Positions 15,589 through 23,345 of a stretch of DNA of 64,000 nt are shown piece by piece (position 1 is the first letter of the stretch; each line of letters starts with the position of its first letter). The notes beneath the pieces are model-generated. The model made no database searches and was not told the DNA's origin. It worked only from the letters and a program-made list of their open reading frames with translations. A program made the position numbers and the translations under genes. Origin of the DNA: Planobispora rosea (GTDB lineage: Bacteria > Actinomycetota > Actinomycetes > Streptosporangiales > Streptosporangiaceae); assembly GCF_014648175.1 (NCBI RefSeq), contig NZ_BMQP01000027.1, positions 1-64,000 of the forward strand, written 5' to 3'.

Positions 15589-15689
15589 GCGTCGGCGTCT
15601 CCCGCGTGATGGTTCGCTCGCAGTGTGCCCGGATCGCGGACCGGCCGCTCTCTCCGGTTCCCGTGGTTTTTCTCCCTCCGGGCCAGGGC

Positions 15690-16604
15690 TCACCCGTCTC
15701 CGAGGCGGCGCAGCAGGGAACGCTTGGCCGTGGCGAACTCCTCGTCGGTGAGCACGCCCGAGCGGTGCAGCTCTCCGAGTTCACCCAGCCGCCGGATCAC
15801 GGTGTCGGGGCTCTCCAGCTCGGCCATCCGGCGCAGCAGCGCGTCCTGCTCTCCGGCTCGGCCGGCCGGCAGCGCGGGCGGCGCGGGCGGCTCCGCGGGC
15901 AGGCGCGCGAGCCGGGCCAGTACGGCGGCGGCGACCAGGGCGGTCGTACCGCCGTAGCGTTGCACGCCCCAGGCCAGGCAGTGCGGGTCCTTCTCCGGAG
16001 CTTTGGCGGGCGGGCCGCCCCTGAGCCGGAAACGGAGGAAGCCGTAGCCCAGGCCGTGCTGCGGGGCCCATTCCACGCCCTCCACGTCCGGCAGCAGGAA
16101 CGCCTGCGGGCCCGCCGACTCCTTGCCCGAACTGGCGAACAGAGTCCACTCCAGGCGGATCCGCTCGCCGTCGAAGCTGACGGTGCCGTCACCCGCCGAG
16201 GCGGACATCGGGACGGCGGGGCCGGGCAGCAGGAAGGACTCGACCGGACCGCTCGGCACCTGCTCCAGCGCCAGGGCGGTGCGTACCTCGTCGACGAGGT
16301 ACTCGGCAGCCCCGGTGCGCTCCTTGGGGACGGCCAGCCGGTAGGGGTCGGCGGAGCCGGTGAGCCGCCCGGCGACCACGTCGGTCAGCGGGTCCGCGCC
16401 GGGCCGCAGGCGGAGCTGGACGCTGCCGCCCTTGCGGGACGGCTCGAACGACACGCCGCCGATCGCCGCGAGGGGAACGGCCAGCTCGCCGAGCGTCCTG
16501 CGCAGCTCGTGGACGTCGTCGCCGCCCGGCACGATGCGGAGGAGCTCACCGTCGAACGTCCATGATCCCTCCGGAACGAAGATCTCGGCCATGTCCGCCA
16601 CCAT
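15690..16604 (-). CDS. DUF4429 protein with C-terminal SHOCT domain
   Basis: The 304-residue protein has two tandem copies of an actinobacterial domain I recognise as DUF4429-like: residues ~8-125, starting GSWTFDGELLRI, and ~138-225, starting GTVSFDGERIRLEW. An Ala/Pro-rich linker follows, then a SHOCT motif (LGELGELHRSGVLTDEEFATAKRSLL). SHOCT segments are short helical hairpins thought to mediate oligomerisation. The biochemical role is unknown. The ATG has AGGAA about 6 nt upstream. The gene lies 101 bp before the substrate-binding-like gene on the same strand and may share a transcript with it. Confidence 0.85.
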   Translation of the reverse strand: MVADMAEIFVPEGSWTFDGELLRIVPGGDDVHELRRTLGELAVPLAAIGGVSFEPSRKGGSVQLRLRPGADPLTDVVAGRLTGSADPYRLAVPKERTGAAEYLVDEVRTALALEQVPSGPVESFLLPGPAVPMSASAGDGTVSFDGERIRLEWTLFASSGKESAGPQAFLLPDVEGVEWAPQHGLGYGFLRFRLRGGPPAKAPEKDPHCLAWGVQRYGGTTALVAAAVLARLARLPAEPPAPPALPAGRAGEQDALLRRMAELESPDTVIRRLGELGELHRSGVLTDEEFATAKRSLLRRLGDG

Positions 16605-16713
16605 AGATCATTCCTGGTGTGGTGTGTTCCCGTCCCTCCCCCTTTAGACCGAAGTATCACGCCGCTCCGACTTCGGTGGCGTGTTCCCTCCGCGGCCCCG
16701 GCGCCACGGGACG

Positions 16714-17430
16714 TCAGAGCAGGATGACGGGATCGCCGAGCCGTACCGGCCCCGGCCTCACCACCGTGGCCAGCGCGTCCAGCCGCATGTCGTGGGAGTG
16801 CGCGATGGCCCGCAGCACCAGCGGCGAGTGGGGGAGGTCCTGCTGGGCCTCGTTGACCATCGCGCACCGCTCGCTGGAGCGCACGAACTCCACGCGCAGC
16901 GTGCCGCCGACCAGGGCCCCGTTCCCCAGCCAGTCGTCCTCCACGAACGGGCGGGTTCCGGGCGGGGTGCGCAGCAGGAGGTTCGGCCGGAAGCGGCGCT
17001 CGTCGACCGGGACGCCGGGGACGGCCGCGCGCACCCAGTCGAGGGTGGCGGTGGTCAGAACGCTGAGCGGGAGCTGGTCGAAGTGTGAGATCTCCGCTTC
17101 GCGGGCCAGTTCGACGTCGTCGCGGCCGAGGTGGCGGCGGAGGTATGCGGTGGCGTCCGGTACGGCCGTGCCGTACGGATCCAGCAGTTCGGGCCACTCG
17201 GTCCCGCCGCGGCTGGGGTAGCGGGAACGCAGCCGGAGCAGGCCGTCCATCCGGCGGAACCGGCGCGTGTTCTTCCCCGAGCCGAACTTCCCGTCGGCGT
17301 CGCGTACCGCGAACAGGCGGTCACCGACGATGCCCCGCGTGTCGGCATGTGCCCGTTCCAGCAGCTCGCCGCCCGTCGACTTGACCGGATATCGCCAGAT
17401 CCGCTCGACCGTGCCCATGGTGATCGCCAC
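16714..17430 (-). CDS. MOSC domain-containing protein
   Basis: The 238-residue protein starts with a MOSC N-terminal beta-barrel (VERIWRYPVKSTGGELLERA, RGIVGDRLFAV) and continues into a MOSC core with FRPNLLLRTPPG and SSERCAMVNEAQ, containing the conserved cysteine. MOSC proteins handle the molybdenum cofactor or act as molybdoenzymes on N-hydroxylated substrates. The GTG start is supported by a TAGCGT box 6 nt upstream. It lies apart from molybdopterin biosynthesis genes in this window. The downstream gap to the DUF4429 gene contains interleaved short inverted repeats that could help termination. Confidence 0.9.
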   Translation of the reverse strand: MAITMGTVERIWRYPVKSTGGELLERAHADTRGIVGDRLFAVRDADGKFGSGKNTRRFRRMDGLLRLRSRYPSRGGTEWPELLDPYGTAVPDATAYLRRHLGRDDVELAREAEISHFDQLPLSVLTTATLDWVRAAVPGVPVDERRFRPNLLLRTPPGTRPFVEDDWLGNGALVGGTLRVEFVRSSERCAMVNEAQQDLPHSPLVLRAIAHSHDMRLDALATVVRPGPVRLGDPVILL

Positions 17431-17436
17431 GGCCCG

Positions 17437-17442
17437 ACGCTA
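17437..17442 (-). promoter_or_regulatory. -10 box of probable leaderless MOSC gene mRNA
   Basis: On the minus strand TAGCGT (TANNNT) ends 6 nt before the GTG start at 17430, with no ribosome-binding site. Confidence 0.45.
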
Positions 17443-17585
17443 CCGCAGGCCGACGATCACGATCGTTCTCCACCGGGCATCCCCGGCCGCCCACCGGCCA
17501 CCGGCCGTCCGCGGTTCAGAGGTCGGCTGGAGCCCGGTGGACGGCCCGGCGTGGTGAACGACATCGAGGCGGCTCCTTATCCGTT

Positions 17586-18218
17586 TCATCCGTGCCGGGG
17601 CCGCGCCGAGTCCGCGCCGCGGTGCCGTACCAGCGGCAGGTACACCTCGTCGACGATCTCGACGAGGACCTCGTCGGGCGCGGTGGGGACCCCGCGCACG
17701 ACGAACTCGTTGCGCAGCAGGACGATGGCCACGGTGGCGACCCGCGGATGGAGCGCTTCGGGGGAGGCCTCGCCGCGCGCGACCGCGCGTCCCAGGATGG
17801 TCAGCCAGGCGGCGGCCGTGGCGTCGGAGGACTCCTCCGGCAGCTGCGTGAGGAACTCCGATGCGCCACCGGCCGCGGCCAGGAGCTCGCGCAGGATCGC
17901 GCCGAGGGGGGAACTCCAGTGGCGGTTCGCCCGGCGCAGCATCTCCAGGACGTCGCCGCGCAGGTCACCGGTGTCGGGAGGCTGGACCGTCGTGGTCAGC
18001 CGCCGGTAGGCGGCGATGCCGAGGGCGAGCCGGTTCGGCCAGCGGCGGTAGACGGCGTTCTTGTTGGTGCCGGCGCGTCCGGCCACCCTGTCCATCGTCA
18101 GCCCGGCGTATCCGGACTCGGTCAGCTCGTCCACCGCGGCGCGCAGGATCGCCTCCTCCAGGGCGGCGCCGCGTCGTCGTGTCCGCCCGGCACCCGGCGG
18201 CTCCATCGGGTCCTCCAC
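17586..18218 (-). CDS. TetR family transcriptional regulator
   Basis: The 210-residue regulator has an N-terminal helix-turn-helix (about 20-67: EEAILRAAVDELTESGYAGLTMDRVAGRAGTNKNAVYRRW) and a variable ligand-binding C-terminal domain. The GTG at 18218 is preferred because GGGAAGG lies 5 nt upstream; a GTG 6 nt earlier is possible. It is transcribed away from the TIM-barrel gene. The intergenic space contains two near-identical palindromes that are probable operators, so it likely represses itself and the divergent gene. The inducer is unknown. Confidence 0.92.
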   Translation of the reverse strand: MEDPMEPPGAGRTRRRGAALEEAILRAAVDELTESGYAGLTMDRVAGRAGTNKNAVYRRWPNRLALGIAAYRRLTTTVQPPDTGDLRGDVLEMLRRANRHWSSPLGAILRELLAAAGGASEFLTQLPEESSDATAAAWLTILGRAVARGEASPEALHPRVATVAIVLLRNEFVVRGVPTAPDEVLVEIVDEVYLPLVRHRGADSARPRHG

Positions 18219-18232
18219 TGCCACCTTCCCAG

Positions 18233-18253
18233 TTAGGTACTAGAAGTACCCTA
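18233..18253. promoter_or_regulatory. probable TetR operator 1
   Basis: The near-palindrome TAGGTACTAGAAGTACCCTA lies 15 bp before the TetR start. It shares the GGTACnnGAAGTACC core with a second site 56 bp away, and both sit between the divergent genes. Confidence 0.7.
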
Positions 18254-18288
18254 TTGCGATGACGACCATCCTACGATAGAAGATATTC

Positions 18289-18309
18289 AAGGTACGAGAA
18301 GTACCTAAT
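18289..18309. promoter_or_regulatory. probable TetR operator 2
   Basis: AAGGTACGAGAAGTACCTAA repeats the core of operator 1 and lies about 25 bp before the start of the TIM-barrel gene, where a bound repressor would block its promoter. Confidence 0.7.
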
Positions 18310-18333
18310 TCTTCTTGGGAAGGGATGCTGTCC

Positions 18334-19359
18334 GTGAGGGCGAAGGGCATCAGCTACGACACCGGCTTCTTCCATAAGGGAACATTCTCCCGCGAGCCGT
18401 TCGACCCCGGGGTGGTCGAGCGCGAACTGCGCATCATCCGTGACGATCTCCACTGCAATGCGGTCCGCGTCATCGGAGGCGATCCGGAACGGCTGGAACT
18501 CGCCGCGGCGTACGCCGCCGATCTCGGGCTGGAGGTCTGGTTCTCGCCCTATCCCCTCGGCCTGTCCGCCGAGGGGATGCTGTCGCTGTTCGCCGACTGC
18601 GCCGAGCGCGCGGAGCGGCTCCGGCGGCGCGGGGCCGAGATCGTGTTCGTCACCGGCGCCGAGCTGAGCCTGATGAACGACGGTTTCCTGCCCGGCGACA
18701 CCGTCCGGCAGCGGCTCGCGCTGCTGACCGAGCCGGACCGGCTCCGGGAGCGGGTCGCCGAGGTCGGCGCGCGCGTCAACGCCTTCCTCGGCGAGGCCGT
18801 GGCGCTCGTCCGCGAACGGTTCGCAGGCAAGGTCACCTACGCCTCCATCCCGCTCGAACCCGTCGACTGGGCGCCCTTCGACATCGTCTCCGTGGATCTC
18901 TACCGGTCATCCGCGGTCGCCGACCGGTTCAGAGAGGGCGTCCGTACCCTCGTCGCGCAGGGAAAGCCGGTCGCGATCACCGAGTTCGGCTCCGCAGGCT
19001 ACCGGGGCGCGGGCGACCGGGGCGCCAACGGCCTGGAGATCGTCGTGTACGACGAGGACACCGCCAGGCCGCTGCGGCTGAACGGCGAACACATCCGCGA
19101 CGAGGCAGGTCAGGCCGCGTACATCCGCGAGCTGCTGGAGGTGTTCGACAGCGAAGGCGTCGACGGCGCCTTCGTGTTCACCTTCGCGCTCTACGACCAC
19201 CCGCACCGGCCCGGCGGGGATCCCCGCGACGACCTGGACCTCGCCAGTTACGGCATCGTCAAGGTCCTCGGCGACGGCCACGCGGACACCTACCCCGGGA
19301 TGCCCTGGGAGCCCAAGGCCGCGTTCACGGCCCTCGCCGGGCACTACGGGCGGCATTGA
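18334..19359 (+). CDS. glycoside-hydrolase-like TIM-barrel protein of unknown function
   Basis: The 341-residue protein belongs to an actinobacterial family often labelled abortive infection protein, a name the sequence does not support. It looks like a (beta/alpha)8 barrel: KGISYDTGF at the N-terminus, CNAVRVIGGDPERLELAA, LEVWFSPYP, IVFVTGAELSLMNDGFLPGD (a candidate catalytic Glu), DIVSVDLYRSS, PVAITEFGSAGYRGAGDRGA (second candidate Glu) and AFVFTFALYDHPHRP. The GTG at 18334 is preferred over an ATG 9 nt earlier, since GGGAAGG is 9 nt from the GTG and homologues begin at this point. A TetR regulator controls it through two operators. Its substrate is unknown. Tandem repeats directly follow the stop. 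Confidence 0.8.
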   Translation: MRAKGISYDTGFFHKGTFSREPFDPGVVERELRIIRDDLHCNAVRVIGGDPERLELAAAYAADLGLEVWFSPYPLGLSAEGMLSLFADCAERAERLRRRGAEIVFVTGAELSLMNDGFLPGDTVRQRLALLTEPDRLRERVAEVGARVNAFLGEAVALVRERFAGKVTYASIPLEPVDWAPFDIVSVDLYRSSAVADRFREGVRTLVAQGKPVAITEFGSAGYRGAGDRGANGLEIVVYDEDTARPLRLNGEHIRDEAGQAAYIRELLEVFDSEGVDGAFVFTFALYDHPHRPGGDPRDDLDLASYGIVKVLGDGHADTYPGMPWEPKAAFTALAGHYGRH

Positions 19360-19432
19360 GGCGGCGCTGAGGCAGGCTGGGGCGGCGCTGAGGCAGGCTG
19401 GGGCGGCACTGGGGCGGCACTGGGGCGGCACT
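19360..19432 (+). repeat. compound tandem repeats after stop codon (21 bp x2, 11 bp x3)
   Basis: Immediately after the TGA, an exact 21-bp unit occurs twice (19360-19380, 19381-19401). Then GGGGCGGCACT occurs three times (19400-19432). Both units resemble the gene's own last bases and stop (GGGCGGCATTGAGGC), as though the gene end had been copied repeatedly. Confidence 0.9.
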
Positions 19433-19507
19433 GAGCCGAGCTGGGGCATCGCCGGGATGGCGCGTCGGAATCCGCCTGCCGGGACGTTCCGGTCCGGCGG
19501 AGGGAGG

Positions 19508-19708
19508 TCACCCGTCGCGGAGGGAGAGCCCGCGCTCCTGCAGGGCTTCGCGGAGGATGCCCATCGCCTTGGGCCCCATGCCGTGCAGCGCGAGAAGCTC
19601 GGCCTCGGTGGCGCCGGTGAGCTGGTCCAGGCGGGTGTAGCCGGCGACCTCCAGGGCTCGCCGGGCGGGGTTGCCCATCTTCGGCAGGTCGCTCTCTCCG
19701 GTTCCCAT
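19508..19708 (-). CDS. small helix-hairpin-helix DNA-binding protein
   Basis: The 66-residue protein is a single helix-hairpin-helix unit: PARRALEVAGYTRLDQLTGATEAELLALHGMGPKAMGILREALQERGLSL. The GMGPKA turn is the DNA-phosphate-binding hairpin, and the arrangement resembles the C-terminal domain of the RNA polymerase alpha subunit. The ATG has GGGAGACGAG just upstream. It diverges from the VOC-protein gene. Many actinobacteria have such a stand-alone domain; its role is unknown. Confidence 0.82.
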   Translation of the reverse strand: MGTGESDLPKMGNPARRALEVAGYTRLDQLTGATEAELLALHGMGPKAMGILREALQERGLSLRDG

Positions 19709-19844
19709 CTCGTCTCCCTCTCTTCCCCGAGATCGAGGACGGATGCCCACGCTAGACAACGCGGGCGACAGTTCGGGGCCGCGTCCGGCGAATCGGTGCC
19801 GCCCGGACCGCATGAACCGGACGGGACCGGGCAGAGGGGCGATC

Positions 19845-20195
19845 ATGAGCTTGGAATGGGAACAGGTCGTCGTGGACGCGGCCGATCCGGTGTCTCTCGG
19901 GCGATGGTGGGCCGACGCGCTCGGCTGGAAGGTGATCAACGACGCGAGCGACGAGTTCGAGATCCGCCCGGAACCCGACCGCCTCCCCGGGCTGATCTTC
20001 GTGCCCGTTCCCGAACCGAAGACCCTCAAGAACCGCCTGCACCTGGACTTCCGCCCCGACGACCAGGAAGCAGAGGTCGAACGGCTGCTGGCGCTGGGCG
20101 CGCGCCCGGCCGACGTGGGGCAGGGCGAGCAGTCGTGGATCGTCCTGGCCGACCCCGAGGGCAACGAGTTCTGCGTGCTCCGCGAACGGCGCTGA
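19845..20195 (+). CDS. VOC family protein (glyoxalase-like)
   Basis: The 116-residue protein is a single vicinal-oxygen-chelate domain: WEQVVVDAADPVSLGRWWADALGW at the start, NRLHLDFRPDDQEAEVERLLALGA in the middle and SWIVLADPEGNEFCVL at the end. Metal-ligand-like His and Glu are in the HLDF and GNEFC segments. Such small actinobacterial proteins include dioxygenase-, glyoxalase- and resistance-like members, but the substrate is unknown. The ATG has AGAGGGG 6 nt upstream. The frame is open further upstream, without coding character. Confidence 0.85.
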   Translation: MSLEWEQVVVDAADPVSLGRWWADALGWKVINDASDEFEIRPEPDRLPGLIFVPVPEPKTLKNRLHLDFRPDDQEAEVERLLALGARPADVGQGEQSWIVLADPEGNEFCVLRERR

Positions 20196-20321
20196 ACGCC
20201 GTCCGGCGGCCGGGCCGGCGGGCGGCCCGGTGAGCGGCGCCGGGCGGCGGATTCACCGGCCGGTGTCTCATCAGGTGAGCTGGGGCCATTCCAGTGGGCG
20301 GCACATGGAAGACTTGTCCCC

Positions 20322-21500
20322 ATGTTGCGCTGGTTGACCGCCGGAGAGTCCCACGGCCCCGAGCTCGTCGCGATCCTGGAAGGACTGCCCGCAGGGGTGG
20401 AGGTGACGACGGCCGACATCGACCGTGCCCTGGCGCGGCGCCGCCTGGGCTACGGCCGCGGTGCCCGGATGAAGTTCGAGCAGGACGTGGTCAGCGTCGT
20501 GGGCGGCGTGCGGCACGGCCGCACGCTCGGCAGCCCGGTCGCCGTCCGGGTGGGCAACACCGAGTGGCCCAAGTGGGAGACCGTCATGGCCGCCGACCCG
20601 GTGGACCCGGCCGTGCTGGAGGGCCAGGCCCGCAACGCGCCGCGCTCGCGCCCCCGGCCCGGCCACGCCGACCTCGCCGGCATGCAGAAGTACGGCTTCG
20701 ACGACGCCCGCCCGGTGCTCGACCGGGCCAGCGCCCGCGAGACCGCGGCCCGCGTCGCCCTCGGCCAGGTCGCCCGGAACTTTCTCAAGCAGGCCCTCGG
20801 CGTCGACATCGTCAGCCACGTCGTCTCGATCGGGTCGGCTCGGACCACCGAGGGCGTCGTCCCCGGTCCCGGCGACATGGACGCCGTCGACGCCGACCCG
20901 GTGCGCTGCATGGACCCGGCCGGCAGCGCCGCGATGGTCGCCGAGATCGACAAGGCCCACAAGGACGGCGACACCCTCGGCGGCGTCGTCGAGGTGCTCG
21001 CCTACGGCCTCCCGCCGGGCCTGGGCAGCTACACCCACTGGGACCGCCGCCTCGACGCCCGGCTGGCCGCCGCGCTGATGGGCATCCAGGCGATCAAGGG
21101 CGTCGCGGTCGGCGACGGCTTCGAGACCGCGCGCCGCCCCGGCTCCCGCGCCCACGACGAGATCGAGAACACCCCCGACGGCGTCCGCCGCATCACCAAC
21201 CGGGCCGGCGGCGTCGAGGGCGGCATGACCAACGGCGAGGTGCTGCGCGTCAGCGCCGCGATGAAGCCGATCTCCACCGTGCCCCGGGCGCTGGCCACGA
21301 TCGACGTGCTGACCGGGGAGGCCGCCAAGGCCCACCACGAGCGCTCCGACGTGTGCGCGGTCCCGGCCGCCGCGATCGTCGCCGAGGCGATGGTCGCGCT
21401 GGTCCTGGCCGACGCGGCGATCGAGAAGTTCGGCGGGGACTCCGTCGAGGAGGTCAGCCGCAACCTGTCCGGATACCTGTCCTCAATGGTGATCAAGTAA
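20322..21500 (+). CDS. aroC: chorismate synthase
   Basis: The 392-residue enzyme converts 5-enolpyruvylshikimate-3-phosphate to chorismate using reduced FMN. Signatures are GESHGPELVAILEGLPAG, RRRLGYGRGARMKFEQD, the GHADLAGMQKYGFDD and RASARETAARVA motifs, and RAGGVEGGMTNGEVL. It is the first gene of the aroC-aroK-aroB-aroQ cluster; aroK starts at the base after its TAA. No good ribosome-binding site precedes the ATG, so translation may be leaderless or weakly initiated. Confidence 0.98.
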   Translation: MLRWLTAGESHGPELVAILEGLPAGVEVTTADIDRALARRRLGYGRGARMKFEQDVVSVVGGVRHGRTLGSPVAVRVGNTEWPKWETVMAADPVDPAVLEGQARNAPRSRPRPGHADLAGMQKYGFDDARPVLDRASARETAARVALGQVARNFLKQALGVDIVSHVVSIGSARTTEGVVPGPGDMDAVDADPVRCMDPAGSAAMVAEIDKAHKDGDTLGGVVEVLAYGLPPGLGSYTHWDRRLDARLAAALMGIQAIKGVAVGDGFETARRPGSRAHDEIENTPDGVRRITNRAGGVEGGMTNGEVLRVSAAMKPISTVPRALATIDVLTGEAAKAHHERSDVCAVPAAAIVAEAMVALVLADAAIEKFGGDSVEEVSRNLSGYLSSMVIK

Positions 21501-22025
21501 ATGAGCGGATCGGGAGCTGCAATGGGGCCGCGTGCCGTGCTGATCGGCGCCCCGGGATCGGGCAAGACCACCGTCGGCAGGCTCCTGGCCGAGCGGCTCG
21601 GGGTCGCCTTCCGCGACACCGACACCGACGTGGAGACCGTGGCGGGCAAGCCGGTGAGCGACATCTTCGTCGAGGACGGCGAGGAGCGGTTCCGGGAGCT
21701 TGAGGCGGAGGCCGTACGACGGGCGCTGGCCGAGCACGACGGGGTGCTGTCGCTGGGCGGCGGCGCGATCCTGGCCGAGGCGACGCGGGAGCTGCTGGCC
21801 GGCCACCCGGTGGTCTACCTGGAGGTCGGTCTCTCGCAGGCGGTGGCGCGGGTGGGCCTCGGCTCGGCGCGGCCGCTGCTGGTCCTCAACCCGCGCAGCC
21901 AGCTGAAGAAGCTGATGGACGCCCGCCGTCCGATCTACGAGGAGCTGTCCACCGTCAAGATCACGACCGATGAGCGCGGGCCGGACGAGGTCGTGGACGA
22001 GATCGTCAAGGAGCTGGGCGGATGA
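21501..22025 (+). CDS. aroK: shikimate kinase
   Basis: The 174-residue enzyme phosphorylates shikimate at the 3-hydroxyl. It shows the P-loop GAPGSGKTTVG (about 16-26), the shikimate-binding DTDTDVE motif, the FRELE motif with the conserved Arg, GGGAI, and the LID/Arg region ARPLL. The start codon directly follows the aroC stop; an in-frame ATG eight codons later is the alternative. Its stop overlaps a 45-codon small ORF (ATGA). Confidence 0.97.
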   Translation: MSGSGAAMGPRAVLIGAPGSGKTTVGRLLAERLGVAFRDTDTDVETVAGKPVSDIFVEDGEERFRELEAEAVRRALAEHDGVLSLGGGAILAEATRELLAGHPVVYLEVGLSQAVARVGLGSARPLLVLNPRSQLKKLMDARRPIYEELSTVKITTDERGPDEVVDEIVKELGG

Positions 22026-22159
22026 GCGGGGGCGAGGAGTCCGTGACGGCGCGCCTGGAGCGCCTGGAGCGGCTGGCACGGCTGGCGCGCATGGCGGGGG
22101 CCGCGGGGACGACCGGAGCGGTCGTGGCGGCGGCGAGCCTGAAGAAGGTACGGCGATGA
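22022..22159 (+). CDS. small coupled ORF (45 aa) between aroK and aroB
   Basis: A 45-codon frame runs exactly between aroK and aroB with ATGA overlaps at both ends, so it would be translated by coupling. The predicted peptide has an acidic start, then a regular amphipathic helix of Leu-Glu-Arg and Leu-Ala-Arg repeats (RLERLERLARLARMAG), an Ala/Gly/Val-rich helix and a basic C-terminus (SLKKVRR). G/C at third positions is as high as in true genes. No homologue is recognised. It could be a real microprotein or a linker ORF that passes ribosomes to aroB. Confidence 0.6.
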   Translation: MSGGEESVTARLERLERLARLARMAGAAGTTGAVVAAASLKKVRR

Positions 22160-23232
22160 CGGTGACCAGGATTCCGGTCCCCGGGGAGGCCCCGTACGAC
22201 GTGGTGGTCGGCACCGGGGTCCTCGGCGAGCTGCCGGGGCTGCTCGGGCCGAAGGTCCGCACCGTCGCGGTGGTGCATCCGGCGAGCCTGCCGGAGATCG
22301 CCCGCCCGGTCTGCGGCGCGATCGAGGCGGCCGGGTACGAGGTCGTGGCCCTGCCGGTGCCCGACGCGGAGCAGGCCAAGACCGTCGAGGTGGCCGCCGA
22401 GCTCTGGTCGGCCTTCGGCCGCTACGGGATCACCCGGTCCGACGCCGTGGTCGGCGTCGGCGGCGGGGCCACCACCGACCTGGCCGGATTCGTGGCCGCC
22501 ACCTGGCTGCGCGGGGTCAAGGTCGTGCAGGTCCCGACCACCCTGCTCGGCATGGTGGACGCCGCGGTCGGCGGCAAGACCGGCATCAACACCCCCGAGG
22601 GCAAGAACCTCGTCGGTTCCTTCCACCCGCCGGCCGGGGTCCTGTGCGACCTGGCCACGCTGGTCTCGGTGCCCCGTGACGACTACGTCGGCGGCCTCGC
22701 GGAGATCATCAAGGGCGGCTTCATCGCCGACCCGGTGATCCTGGACCTCATCGAGGCCGATCCCGAGGGCGCCCGGCTCCCCGAGGGGCGGCACACCCGC
22801 GAGCTGATCGAGCGGAAGATCCGGATCAAGGCCGAGGTGGTCGGCGCGGACCTGCGCGAGGGCGGGCTGCGGGAGATCCTCAACTACGGCCACACCCTGG
22901 CCCACGCCATCGAGCGGGTCGAGGACTACCGGATGCGCCACGGCGAGGCCGTCGCCATCGGCATGGTCTACGCCGCCGAGCTGTCCCGCCTGGACGGCCG
23001 GATCGGCTCCGACGTCGTGGAGCGCACCCGGTCCATCCTGACCTCCGTCGGCCTGCCCACGGCCTACCGCCGGGAGGCCTGGCCCGCGCTCCGCGACCAC
23101 ATGCGGCTGGACAAGAAGAGCAGGGGCGCCACGCTGCGCTTCGTCGTCCTGGACGACCTGGCGAAGGTCTCCCCGCTGGAGGACCCGGCGGAGGAACTGC
23201 TGGAGGCCGCCTACCGCGAGGTCGCCCGATGA
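22156..23232 (+). CDS. aroB: 3-dehydroquinate synthase
   Basis: The 358-residue NAD- and metal-dependent enzyme makes 3-dehydroquinate from DAHP. Motifs: VGVGGGATTDLAGFVAATWLRGV, PTTLLGMVDAAVGGKTGIN, GLAEIIKGGFIAD, the metal ligands in EILNYGHTLAHAIE (His) and RHGEAVAIGM (His/Glu), and MRLDKKSRG. The ATG overlaps the stop of the 45-aa small ORF; the frame is open further upstream but that part is out of frame with aroK. It ends in ATGA with a possible second small ORF before aroQ. Confidence 0.98.
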   Translation: MTVTRIPVPGEAPYDVVVGTGVLGELPGLLGPKVRTVAVVHPASLPEIARPVCGAIEAAGYEVVALPVPDAEQAKTVEVAAELWSAFGRYGITRSDAVVGVGGGATTDLAGFVAATWLRGVKVVQVPTTLLGMVDAAVGGKTGINTPEGKNLVGSFHPPAGVLCDLATLVSVPRDDYVGGLAEIIKGGFIADPVILDLIEADPEGARLPEGRHTRELIERKIRIKAEVVGADLREGGLREILNYGHTLAHAIERVEDYRMRHGEAVAIGMVYAAELSRLDGRIGSDVVERTRSILTSVGLPTAYRREAWPALRDHMRLDKKSRGATLRFVVLDDLAKVSPLEDPAEELLEAAYREVAR

Positions 23233-23345
23233 CGGGGGCCGGGCCGGCCCCGGCGCGGCGGGCGGAGCGGGCCGCCAGGGGTGAGTCGTCCACGCGGCGG
23301 GCGGCGAGGGACGGAGCCGTCCGCGCGGTGAGTGAGGAGCGGTGA
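23229..23345 (+). CDS. possible small coupled ORF (38 aa) between aroB and aroQ
   Basis: A 38-codon frame starts at the ATG overlapping the aroB stop and ends with a TGA overlapping the aroQ GTG (GTGA). The peptide would be very basic and Ala/Arg-rich (ARRAERAARGESSTRRAARD). It could be a real peptide or simply the way ribosomes are carried across the gap to aroQ. The double overlap is the main argument; low complexity and lack of recognisable similarity argue against it. Confidence 0.35.
   Translation: MTGAGPAPARRAERAARGESSTRRAARDGAVRAVSEER

Noticed and set aside
15589..15693. Upstream GTG start for the substrate-binding-like gene, overlapping the previous stop
   Set aside because: The GTGA overlap is tempting, but the 35 added codons have many A/T third positions and no signal peptide, unlike the surrounding genes.
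16648..16683. Pseudoknot-like interleaved repeats (ACCGAAG/CTTCGGT and CACGCC/GGCGTG)
   Set aside because: The arms are only 6-7 bp in GC-rich DNA and could arise by chance; at most they help termination after the MOSC gene.
18334..19359. Abortive infection (phage defence) gene
   Set aside because: The usual database label has no support in the sequence; motifs are those of a TIM-barrel hydrolase-like fold and no defence genes are nearby.
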